Shown piece after piece: positions 44,046 through 51,208 of a stretch of DNA of 64,000 nt. The notes below the pieces were generated by a model. That model did not search any database. It had not been told where the DNA came from and saw only the letters and a program-made list of their open reading frames with translations. The stretch lies in assembly GCA_963800325.1 (NCBI GenBank), contig CAWDAQ010000005.1:62001-126000 (forward strand), read 5' to 3'. Every line of letters begins with the position of its first letter. Positions within the stretch are counted from its first letter, which is position 1. The position numbers were made by a program, and so were the translations under genes. Source of the stretch: CAWDAQ01 sp963800325 (GTDB taxonomy: Bacteria > Actinomycetota > Actinomycetes > Actinomycetales > Dermatophilaceae).

Positions 44046-44240
44046 ATGTACGAGCTGCGCTCACAGATCCAGGAGCGGGTGCGAGCAGCCAGGACCTCGC
44101 TGGTCGAGGCACGCGCGGCCGGGGACGACTACCTCGCCACCGTCCGCGAGGGTGAGCTCGACGCCCTCGCTCGCGTCGCCGCCGAGCACGACCTCACCAT
44201 CCCCGAGCTCGACCGCGGCTCGGCCGCGTCCAGGGCCTGA
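44046..44240 (+). CDS. small conserved-looking protein of unknown function
   Basis: A 64-residue protein, MYELRSQIQERVRAARTSLV at the start, then an Ala/Glu-rich helical middle and a C-terminal DLTIPELDRG. It is probably two helices and soluble. AGAGGTGG precedes the ATG at 44046, which I favour over longer in-frame extensions that read as spacer. The composition and codon bias are those of a real gene, and I recall similar small proteins at this place in relatives, but no function is known. Convergent with the inositol monophosphatase gene, 25 bp apart. Confidence 0.65.
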   Translation: MYELRSQIQERVRAARTSLVEARAAGDDYLATVREGELDALARVAAEHDLTIPELDRGSAASRA

Positions 44241-44265
44241 CCACCCCCTCGGACCCACCCGGACG

Positions 44266-45162
44266 TCAGCCGCGCGGCTGCTCGTCCTCGACACCGGCTT
44301 CGGCCTCGGCCGCGGCGACGAGGTCGAGCAGGCCGGCGTGCAGTCGGGGGCCGGCGGCGACGACGAGGTCCGCGGACGGCACGCCGGCGCCGCGCCCGGT
44401 CACCCGCGCCCCGGCCTCGGTCGCGACCAGCCAGGCCGCGGCGAAGTCCCACGGGTTGAGCCCGCGCTCGTAGTAGGCGTCGAGGCTGCCGTCGGCGACG
44501 TGGCACAGGTCCAGGGCCGCACTGCCGATCCGGCGGATGTCGCGGACGCGGGTGAGCAGGTGCCGGAGCACGTCGGCCTGCCAGCGCCGCCGCCGCGGGT
44601 CGTAGCCGAAGCCGGTGCCGACGAGGGCGAGGTCGAGCCGGTCGGTCTGGCCGGCCTGGACGACCCGGGCGTCGTGGCGACCCCGGGTGCGCCAGGCGCC
44701 GCCGCCGCGGCGGGCGTGGAACAGCTCCCCCGAGACCGGGTTGACCACCGCGCCGGCGACCGGGTGCCACCCGCCCGGGGTGTGCGGGTCGCCGACGACC
44801 GCGGCGACCGAGACCGCGTAGGCGGGGATGTCGTAGAGGTAGTTGACGGTGCCGTCGATCGGGTCGACGACCCACGTCACCCCGGAGCGCCCCTCGTGGC
44901 CGCCCTGCTCCTCGCCGTAGAAGCCGTCGTGCGGCCGGGCGGCGGCGAGCCGCTCGCGCAGGAGGTCCTGGGAGCGCTGGTCCATGACGGTGACGACGTC
45001 GGTGATCGTGCTCTTGGTCTGCGCGACGGTGAGGTCCCGGGGACGCTCGTCGACGATGAGCCGGCCCGCCTCGGTCGCCGCCGCCACGGCGACCCGCTCG
45101 AGCTCGGCGAGGGTCGCCGGCTCGAGGTGGGCGGCGTCGGCGCCGGGCCGCGGCTCGCTCAC
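44266..45162 (-). CDS. inositol monophosphatase family protein (SuhB-like)
   Basis: A 298-residue Mg2+-dependent phosphatase. The metal site is visible in GFYGEEQGG, WVVDPIDGTVNYLYDIPAYA and NPWDFAAAWLVATEAGARV. Family members hydrolyse myo-inositol-1-phosphate or related sugar phosphates; in actinobacteria this may serve phosphatidylinositol or mycothiol supply. Order matches M. tuberculosis suhB (Rv2701c). The GTG at 45162 overlaps the hemH stop as GTGA, so the gene is coupled to heme synthesis only by position. Confidence 0.93.
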   Translation of the reverse strand: MSEPRPGADAAHLEPATLAELERVAVAAATEAGRLIVDERPRDLTVAQTKSTITDVVTVMDQRSQDLLRERLAAARPHDGFYGEEQGGHEGRSGVTWVVDPIDGTVNYLYDIPAYAVSVAAVVGDPHTPGGWHPVAGAVVNPVSGELFHARRGGGAWRTRGRHDARVVQAGQTDRLDLALVGTGFGYDPRRRRWQADVLRHLLTRVRDIRRIGSAALDLCHVADGSLDAYYERGLNPWDFAAAWLVATEAGARVTGRGAGVPSADLVVAAGPRLHAGLLDLVAAAEAEAGVEDEQPRG

Positions 45163-46268
45163 AGGTCGCTCCCGCACAGCGCCGGCCGGGCCTGGCGCAG
45201 GTTCGGGCAGCAGCCGGGCTCGCAGACCGGGGGCCGGACGTCGCCGGGGGGCCAGGCGACCCGCTGCGGTGCCTCGCCGCGGGCCTCGGCGGCCCGCTCG
45301 AGGACGAGGTCGACCAGGCCGGAGACGAACTCGGGGTCGGTGCCCACGGTGGGCACGCGCACGAGCCGGACCCCGACCTTCTCGGCCGTCTCCGCGGCCT
45401 CGGTGTCGAGGTCGTAGACGACCTCCATGTGGTCGGAGACGAAGCCGATCGGGGCGAGCACGACGACCTCGGCCCCCTCGGCGGCGAGCTCCTCGATCCG
45501 GTCGTTGACGTCGGGCTCGAGCCAGGGCTGGCTCGGCGGACCGGACCGCGAGCAGTAGACGAGCTCCCCCTGCAGGTCGAGGCCGAGGGTCGCGCGCACC
45601 TCGTCGGTGACGGCGGCCGCGAGCTCGGCGTGCTGGCGGGAGTAGAGGGCGCCCTCGCCGTCCCCGGGACCGGAGGTGTCGTCCATCGCGGTCGGGATCG
45701 AGTGGGTGACGAACAGCAGCCGCAGCCGGTCGCCCGCGTCCCGGACCGAGCGGACGGCCTCGGTGACGAGCCGGCTGTTCGTCGCGGAGAAGCCGGGGTG
45801 GTGGCAGTACGGACGGACCTTGTCGACGGCGAGGTCGACCCCGCGGTCGGCGGCGAGCTCGGCGCCGGCGGCGAGGTCCTCGCGGTACTGCCGGCACGAG
45901 GAGTAGGAGGAGTAGGCGCTCGTGACGACGGTGACGACCCGCCGGGCGCCGAGGTCGTGGGCCTCCTCGAGGGCCTGGTCGACGAACGGGGCGAAGTTGC
46001 GGTTCCCCCACACCAGCGGGGTGTCGATCTCCCGGCGGTCGAGCTCGGCGCGCAGCGCCCGCAGCAGGGCCCGGTTCTGGTCGTTGATCGGGCTGCGCCC
46101 CCCGAAGTGGTGGTAGTGCTCGGCGACCGACTCGAGCCGCTCGTCGGGGATGCCGCGTCCGGCGGTGACGCGCCGCAGGAACGGCATGACGTCCTCGGGC
46201 CGCTCCGGACCGCCGAACGAGAGCAGCATGATCGCGTCGTACGGGTCGGTCGTCGGGGAGGTGCTCAC
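45159..46268 (-). CDS. hemH: ferrochelatase (coproporphyrin type, CpfC)
   Basis: A 369-residue ferrochelatase. Motifs are LLSFGGPERPEDVMPFL, VWGNRNFAPFVDQALEEA, the metal-binding His in FVTHSIPTAM, and the Glu in APIGFVSDHMEVVYDLD. Extra cysteines near the C-terminus (VCEPGCCPN and LCG) and one in RPYCHHPG fit the [2Fe-2S] ligands described for actinobacterial enzymes. With hemQ in the window, it most likely inserts iron into coproporphyrin III. GTG at 46268 overlaps the upstream TRIC-like gene stop as GTGA. Confidence 0.94.
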   Translation of the reverse strand: MSTSPTTDPYDAIMLLSFGGPERPEDVMPFLRRVTAGRGIPDERLESVAEHYHHFGGRSPINDQNRALLRALRAELDRREIDTPLVWGNRNFAPFVDQALEEAHDLGARRVVTVVTSAYSSYSSCRQYREDLAAGAELAADRGVDLAVDKVRPYCHHPGFSATNSRLVTEAVRSVRDAGDRLRLLFVTHSIPTAMDDTSGPGDGEGALYSRQHAELAAAVTDEVRATLGLDLQGELVYCSRSGPPSQPWLEPDVNDRIEELAAEGAEVVVLAPIGFVSDHMEVVYDLDTEAAETAEKVGVRLVRVPTVGTDPEFVSGLVDLVLERAAEARGEAPQRVAWPPGDVRPPVCEPGCCPNLRQARPALCGSDL

Positions 46269-46900
46269 AGCGGGTCTCCTGTCCGGAGGGCGACGGGGGC
46301 GTTGAGGTGGAGGACGACGGCGGTCATGCGGATCGCGAACACGAGGAGCACGCAGCCCCACACGACGGTCATGGACATCATCCCCCACGAGCCCGCGAGG
46401 ACGAGGAGGGTGGCGCCGAGGAGGGACGGGGTGGCGTACAGCTCGTGGCGGAGCACCTCGGGAACCTGACCAGCGAGGACGTCCCGGATGACGCCGCCGC
46501 CGACCGCGGTGATGCAGCCGACGAGCACGGACGGCACCGGGTCCAGCCCGGCGCCGAGGGCCTTCAGGGTGCCGCCGACGGTGAACACGGCGAGCCCGGC
46601 GGCGTCGAGGACCCGCACCAGCCGGGAGATCCGGGACATCGAGGGGTGGAGGAGGAACGTCACCCCGCCGGCGAGCACCGCGGCCGCGAGCAGCCGCCAG
46701 TCCGAGATCCCCACCGGCGGGGTGTCCCCGATGAGGACGTCCCGGACGATCCCGCCCCCGAGGCCGGCGACGGTGGCGAGGACGAGGACCCCGAAGAGGT
46801 CGAGGCGCTTGCGGACCGCGACCAGGCCCCCGGAGAGCGCGAACGCGAACACGCCGACGACGTCGAGCGCAAGCTGCAGGCCGGGGTCGAAGCTGAGCAT
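46265..46900 (-). CDS. TRIC cation-channel family membrane protein
   Basis: A 211-residue membrane protein with seven helices made of two repeats of the UPF0126/TRIC type. Diagnostic GGGIVRDVLIG and GGGVIRDVLAG motifs occur once per repeat. Prokaryotic TRIC proteins form trimeric monovalent-cation channels; physiological role here is unknown. The ATG at 46900 opens the first helix (MLSFDPGLQLALDVVGVFAF). It is divergent from sepH by 99 bp and coupled to hemH downstream. Confidence 0.9.
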   Translation of the reverse strand: MLSFDPGLQLALDVVGVFAFALSGGLVAVRKRLDLFGVLVLATVAGLGGGIVRDVLIGDTPPVGISDWRLLAAAVLAGGVTFLLHPSMSRISRLVRVLDAAGLAVFTVGGTLKALGAGLDPVPSVLVGCITAVGGGVIRDVLAGQVPEVLRHELYATPSLLGATLLVLAGSWGMMSMTVVWGCVLLVFAIRMTAVVLHLNAPVALRTGDPL

Positions 46901-46999
46901 GGTCGCCGCCAAAACTACCCGGGGCGGCGTGGTGACGTTGGTGGCGGTCCCCTTCAGGTGGCAGAGTCGGGGGGACGTCGAGGCGACGGGAGAGACCAC

Positions 47000-48493
47000 A
47001 TGGAGCAGCTGCGACTCATCGGGGTCCACGAGGACGGTGAGCACCTCCTCCTCGCCGACCCCGAAGGCCGCCGGCTCCGGCTGCCCATCGACGACTCGGT
47101 CCGCTCCGCGGTGCGCCGCGGCCGGCCGGCTCCCGGGGCGGGAGCCGAACGCGGCGAGACGGTCCGGCCGCGGGAGGTGCAGGCGCTGATCCGTGCCGGC
47201 GCCACCGCCGAGGAGGTCGCCGAGCAGACCGGGTGGCCGCTGGACCGGGTCGCGCGCTACGAGGGCCCGGTGCTCGCCGAGCGGGAGCACGTCGCCGGCA
47301 TCGCCCAGCAGGTCCGGTTGCGCGGGCGCACCGGCCACGGCACGGAGACCCTGGGGTCCCGGGTCGCGGACCGGCTCGCGGCCCGCGACGTCGACCCGGG
47401 CCAGGTCGGCTGGGACGCCGCCCGGTCCGAGGACGGGGTCTGGCGGGCCACGGTGACGTTCGCCGCGGGCGGGCGCCGGCGGTCGGCGACGTGGGAGGTC
47501 GACGTCGCCTCGCGCACGGTCCTCCCCCGGGACGACGAGGCCCGGTGGCTCGCCGAGGAGGACGACGGCGGCGGGCCGGTCCCGCGGCCGCACCCGATCG
47601 GGTCGGGACGCTCGAGCACCGTGTTCGACGTCGAGGCCGAGGGCGGGCTCACCGAGCCGGCCCCGAGGCGCCGCGAGGCCGCGGCCGGGGACGCCCCGGT
47701 CGACCTCATGAGCGCGATCCGCGAGCACAGCTCGGTGCGCGGCCGCCGTCGCGGCGGCCGGCGCCGGGACGTCGCACACACCCCCGTCGAGGAGGAGCCC
47801 AGGCTCGACGCCCTTCCCATCGAGGACCTCGCCGGCGAGCCGGGCACCCCGCCGCCGGCGGCGGGACCGCACCCGTTCGACGAGGAGGACGCGCCGACCG
47901 GGGGCGGAGAGGGCGACGAGGCCCCCGGGTCGCCCGGAGCCGGATCCGGACTCGCGGGCGACGAGCTCGCGGGGTCCGCGGAGCCCGCCGAGTCCGCCGA
48001 GAACCCCGAGTCCGGGCCCGCCGCGGAGGCCGCGACGGCGGCGCAGCCCGACGTCTCGGACGTCGTCCCCGCCGCCGAGCCCGAGGGCGCCACGATCCCG
48101 GACCTGCCCGGGGAGGACGCTGACGCCACGGACCCGCCCCGGGGGGACGCCGCTGACGCCACGGACCCGCCCGAGGGGGATGCCGCTGCCTCGGACCTGC
48201 CCCGCGAGCACGCCGACGCGGACCCGCCCGGGGGAGATACCGCCGTCCCGGTCCCGCCCGCCGAGGCCGCCGGGACCACCGGGGACCCACGGCCCACCCG
48301 GACCGCCGACGGGGCCGACGGCGCCGAGACCACCGAAGCGACCACAGACGAGACCACCGAAGCGACCACCGACGACGCCGCGGACGAGCCGACCGACCCG
48401 GCGGCGGGCCGCTCCCGGCGCGGGGGCAGCCGGCGCCGGGGCCGGACGAGCGTGCCGAGCTGGGACGAGGTCATGTTCGGCGGCCGCCGCTGA
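47000..48493 (+). CDS. sepH: septation protein SepH
   Basis: A 497-residue cell-division protein of the SepH (DUF3071) family, which binds FtsZ and promotes its assembly in actinobacteria. The conserved N-terminal domain (1-150) starts MEQLRLIGVHEDGEHLLLAD and holds a helix-turn-helix-like VQALIRAGATAEEVAEQTGW. A long acidic, repetitive, disordered linker (about 200-470) follows, with repeated ATDPP and TTEATTD units. The C-terminal tip SVPSWDEVMFGGRR is the conserved FtsZ-interaction-like tail. ATG at 47000 with GGGAGAG ahead. Confidence 0.93.
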   Translation: MEQLRLIGVHEDGEHLLLADPEGRRLRLPIDDSVRSAVRRGRPAPGAGAERGETVRPREVQALIRAGATAEEVAEQTGWPLDRVARYEGPVLAEREHVAGIAQQVRLRGRTGHGTETLGSRVADRLAARDVDPGQVGWDAARSEDGVWRATVTFAAGGRRRSATWEVDVASRTVLPRDDEARWLAEEDDGGGPVPRPHPIGSGRSSTVFDVEAEGGLTEPAPRRREAAAGDAPVDLMSAIREHSSVRGRRRGGRRRDVAHTPVEEEPRLDALPIEDLAGEPGTPPPAAGPHPFDEEDAPTGGGEGDEAPGSPGAGSGLAGDELAGSAEPAESAENPESGPAAEAATAAQPDVSDVVPAAEPEGATIPDLPGEDADATDPPRGDAADATDPPEGDAAASDLPREHADADPPGGDTAVPVPPAEAAGTTGDPRPTRTADGADGAETTEATTDETTEATTDDAADEPTDPAAGRSRRGGSRRRGRTSVPSWDEVMFGGRR

Positions 48494-48536
48494 CCCACCC
48501 CAGTCGCCGACCCACCCCAGTCGCCGACCCACCCCG
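48492..48536 (+). repeat. 17-bp direct repeats after sepH
   Basis: GACCCACCCCAGTCGCC is repeated head to tail twice and a third time in part, beginning within the sepH stop codon. No function is evident; such arrays often vary by slippage. Confidence 0.75.
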
Positions 48537-48585
48537 GCCGCGGCCACGTGGGCACGACGTCCCCCGACGGCCCGCCCCACCCCAC

Positions 48586-48646
48586 GTTGAGTGAGCAGCA
48601 ACTGTCCTCGATTCGGCGAGACGAGGACAGTTGCTGCTCACTCAAC
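48586..48646. terminator. 25-bp perfect hairpin between convergent sepH and tdk
   Basis: Arms at 48586-48610 and 48622-48646 are perfect reverse complements (25 bp) around an 11-base loop. It lies between two converging genes and could terminate both transcripts, although there is no T-tract. A third half-arm (TGCTGCTCACTCGAC) overlaps the tdk stop codon at 48664-48678, which suggests a repeat family rather than a simple terminator. Confidence 0.7.
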
Positions 48647-48669
48647 CTCGGGAGGGGAGCAGCTGCTGC

Positions 48670-49419
48670 TCACTCGACGGGGGGTCGGGGCAGGGGGCAG
48701 GCGTCGAGGTCGAACGGGAGGACGTCGGCGGACTGGGCGGCCGAACGGGCGGCGTGCGCGCTCATCCGGCGCATGAAGTGGCGGCGGCAGAGGACCTCGT
48801 ACTCGACCACCCTGTCCTCGGCGCTCTCGTCGGCGCCGCCGGCGGCCCCGGAGCCGTCATCGGCACCGTCCGCGGCACCGTCCTCGGAGCCCGAGGTGTC
48901 CCCGACGACGACCTGCTCCCCCTCGACGACCATCGCGCCGTCGACGACCCGCGCGTTGTGGGTCGCCCGGCGGCCGCACCAGCACAGCGCCTCGACCTGG
49001 AGCACCTGCACCCGGTCGGCGAGCTCGATGAGCCGCTGCGAGCCCGGGAAGAGCTGGGTGCGGAAGTCCGCGGTGATCCCGAACGCGAAGACGTCGAGGT
49101 CGAGCTCGTCGACGAGCCGGGCGAGCTGCTCGACCTGGACCGGGGTGTAGAACTGCGCCTCGTCGCAGACGAGGTAGTCCACCCGGTGCCCGGCCGTGAG
49201 GTGCTCGACGACGACGTCCCAGAAGTCGAGGTCGTCGGTCACCTCGTGCGCGGTGGTTGCGAGCCCGAGCCGGGAGGAGAGGACCGACTCCCCGGCCCGG
49301 TCGAGCTTGGTGAAGATCAGCCCACCCCGGCCGCGGGCGCGGTGGGTGTGGTCGACCTGGAGCGCGAGGGTGGACTTGCCGCAGTCCATCGTCCCGGAGA
49401 AGAAGACCAGCTCAGCCAC
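48670..49419 (-). CDS. tdk: thymidine kinase
   Basis: A 249-residue type II thymidine kinase that phosphorylates thymidine for salvage. The P-loop is FFSGTMDCGKSTLALQ, the DEAQF motif reads VCDEAQFYTPVQV, and zinc cysteines appear in LCWCGRRATHNAR and VLCRRH. An acidic Gly/Ala/Asp-rich insert of about 30 residues (GSEDGAADGADDGSG and following) lies between the two zinc-binding pairs, which is longer than usual. The GTG at 49419 is the natural start before the first beta strand. Confidence 0.93.
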   Translation of the reverse strand: MAELVFFSGTMDCGKSTLALQVDHTHRARGRGGLIFTKLDRAGESVLSSRLGLATTAHEVTDDLDFWDVVVEHLTAGHRVDYLVCDEAQFYTPVQVEQLARLVDELDLDVFAFGITADFRTQLFPGSQRLIELADRVQVLQVEALCWCGRRATHNARVVDGAMVVEGEQVVVGDTSGSEDGAADGADDGSGAAGGADESAEDRVVEYEVLCRRHFMRRMSAHAARSAAQSADVLPFDLDACPLPRPPVE

Positions 49420-49430
49420 GGGGCCCCAGC

Positions 49431-50591
49431 CTAGGCCGACCGCGGCGGCAGCCAGAGCAGCGGCACGGCCACCTCGTCGCGGGTCAGCGAGCCGTGCAGG
49501 CCCCTCAGCGCGAGCAGCTCGGGTCGCTGGCGCCGGGAGTCGACGACCGCGATCTCGCGGCGCATCGCGACGACGACGTCGCCGACCCGGGCGAGGTTGC
49601 GCGGCTCGACCGGGCCGAACCAGCCGGCGGCGACGACCTCGTCCCGCAGCCCGGACCAGACCCCGTCCCCGAGCCGGTCCCGCCACCGGTCCAGGACGGC
49701 CCGGGCCGCCCCGTCGCCGGTGTAGAGGTGCAGCGCCCGGGGCTCCCCGCCCGCGTGCCGCACCCCCTCCCGCAGGCCCGGCTCGTCGGCGAGGTCGAGC
49801 CGGTCGGAGCGGGCGACGTCGACCATGCCGTGGTCGGCGGTCACGACGAGGCCCGCGTCTGCGGGCAGACGGGCGGCGAGCGCGCGCAGCTCGGCGTCGA
49901 CCGCCTCGAGCTCGTCCCCCCACTCCCACGAGGTGCAGCCGTGGACGTGGCCGACCTTGTCGATGTCGCCCCAGTACAGCGAGACGACGCTGCGCGGGGC
50001 GGCCCGGACCGCGGCGGCGGCCGCGTCGACCCGGTCGGCGAGCGAGGACGCGGCGACGAACCGCCCGCCGCGCGTCGCGGCCCGGGTCAGGCCCGAGCCG
50101 TCGAAGTAGGCCGGCCCGACGCGGGTGACGTGGACCCCGTCGGCGACGAGGGCCTCCAGGACCGTGGGCTCGGGCTGCCACGCCTCCGGGGGCGGGCCGT
50201 CCTCCCACGACAGCTCGTTGAACAGCCGGTCCTCGCCGGGCACGAGGACCTCGTAGCCGAGCAGGCCGTGCCGGCCCGGCGGCAGCCCGGTCCCGAAGCT
50301 CGCCATCGACGTCGCCGTCGTCGACGGGAACCCGGCGTCGAGGCGGCGTCCGTCAGCCAGGAGCGAGCGCAGGAACGGGGCGTGCCCGCCGCGCCGCCGG
50401 AGCAGCTCGTCGCCGAGGCCGTCGAGCATGACGACCACCCAGCGGGGGGCGCTCGGCAGGACCACGGCCGATCCCCCGACGCCGTCGGCCCCCACCGACC
50501 CCACGGACGCCCGCACCGCGGGGAGGACGTCGGCGAGGCTGCCCGTCGCGTACCCGGGGGCCGGCCCCGCCGTCGCGGGTGCGGCGCTCAC
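49431..50591 (-). CDS. nucleotide pyrophosphatase/phosphodiesterase family protein
   Basis: A 386-residue member of the alkaline-phosphatase superfamily. The metal-binding segments are VVVMLDGLGDELL, the nucleophile Thr/Ser region FPSTTATSMASFGTG, YWGDIDKVGHVHG and LVVTADHGMVDV. Actinobacterial relatives are annotated nucleotide pyrophosphatase or alkaline phosphatase. No clear signal peptide is seen, so the enzyme may be cytoplasmic. The GTG at 50591 overlaps the DUF5998 stop as GTGA; the first 35 residues are Ala/Gly-rich. Confidence 0.9.
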   Translation of the reverse strand: MSAAPATAGPAPGYATGSLADVLPAVRASVGSVGADGVGGSAVVLPSAPRWVVVMLDGLGDELLRRRGGHAPFLRSLLADGRRLDAGFPSTTATSMASFGTGLPPGRHGLLGYEVLVPGEDRLFNELSWEDGPPPEAWQPEPTVLEALVADGVHVTRVGPAYFDGSGLTRAATRGGRFVAASSLADRVDAAAAAVRAAPRSVVSLYWGDIDKVGHVHGCTSWEWGDELEAVDAELRALAARLPADAGLVVTADHGMVDVARSDRLDLADEPGLREGVRHAGGEPRALHLYTGDGAARAVLDRWRDRLGDGVWSGLRDEVVAAGWFGPVEPRNLARVGDVVVAMRREIAVVDSRRQRPELLALRGLHGSLTRDEVAVPLLWLPPRSA

Positions 50592-51184
50592 CGCCCGATG
50601 GTCGCCGACAGGGTGTGCGCGAACGACAGCGCGGTCTGCAGGGCGCCCTCGCCGTCGGCGTCGGCGCTGATCCGCAGCGAGATGTCGTCCGAGGCGACCG
50701 TGCCCTCGTAGCCGTGGTCCGCCTCGCAGTCGGGGTCGCTGCACACCGCGGGCAGGAGGTCGACCCGGCTGACCGCGCCCCACCCGAGGGTGAGGGTGAT
50801 CTCCCGTCCCAGGCTCCCGGGGCGGTACTCGGCCGGCTTGGGGACGACGTGGGTCATCATGACGCCGCGGACGGCGCTGAGCGGGATGCTCTCGGTCGTC
50901 GCGGTCGCGAGGTCCTCGCGGCCCTGCGGGTCGTCGGTGTGGTCGTCGGCGTGGGCGATGACGAGCCGGGTCCCCGTGAGCGCGAGCACGGTGATGTGCC
51001 GGCGCACCGCGTCCTGGTCGAACGTCGTCTCCTGGTGGACCAGGTGGGAGCGCACCGCCTCCCCGGCGAGGGCGGCGCCGACGACGTCGCCGACGAGGGC
51101 CGGGTAGTACCCGGCCTGCTCGATGGCCCGGGTGAGCTGCCCGGGCAGCGCGTGGGACGGCGGGTCGGGATGCATGGACCCCAT
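50588..51184 (-). CDS. DUF5998 family protein
   Basis: A 198-residue soluble protein of the DUF5998 family, common in actinobacteria beside sepH and the phosphodiesterase gene. Recognisable parts are LPGQLTRAIEQAGYYPALV, FDQDAVRRHITVLALTGTRLV and VSRVDLLPAVCSDPDCEADH, the last with a CxxxxC pair. GGAGGG a few bases before the ATG at 51184 supports this start; a second ATG lies nine bases on. Function unknown. Confidence 0.88.
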   Translation of the reverse strand: MGSMHPDPPSHALPGQLTRAIEQAGYYPALVGDVVGAALAGEAVRSHLVHQETTFDQDAVRRHITVLALTGTRLVIAHADDHTDDPQGREDLATATTESIPLSAVRGVMMTHVVPKPAEYRPGSLGREITLTLGWGAVSRVDLLPAVCSDPDCEADHGYEGTVASDDISLRISADADGEGALQTALSFAHTLSATIGR

Positions 51185-51208
51185 TGTGCCCTCCGTCCCC
51201 CGCCCGGA

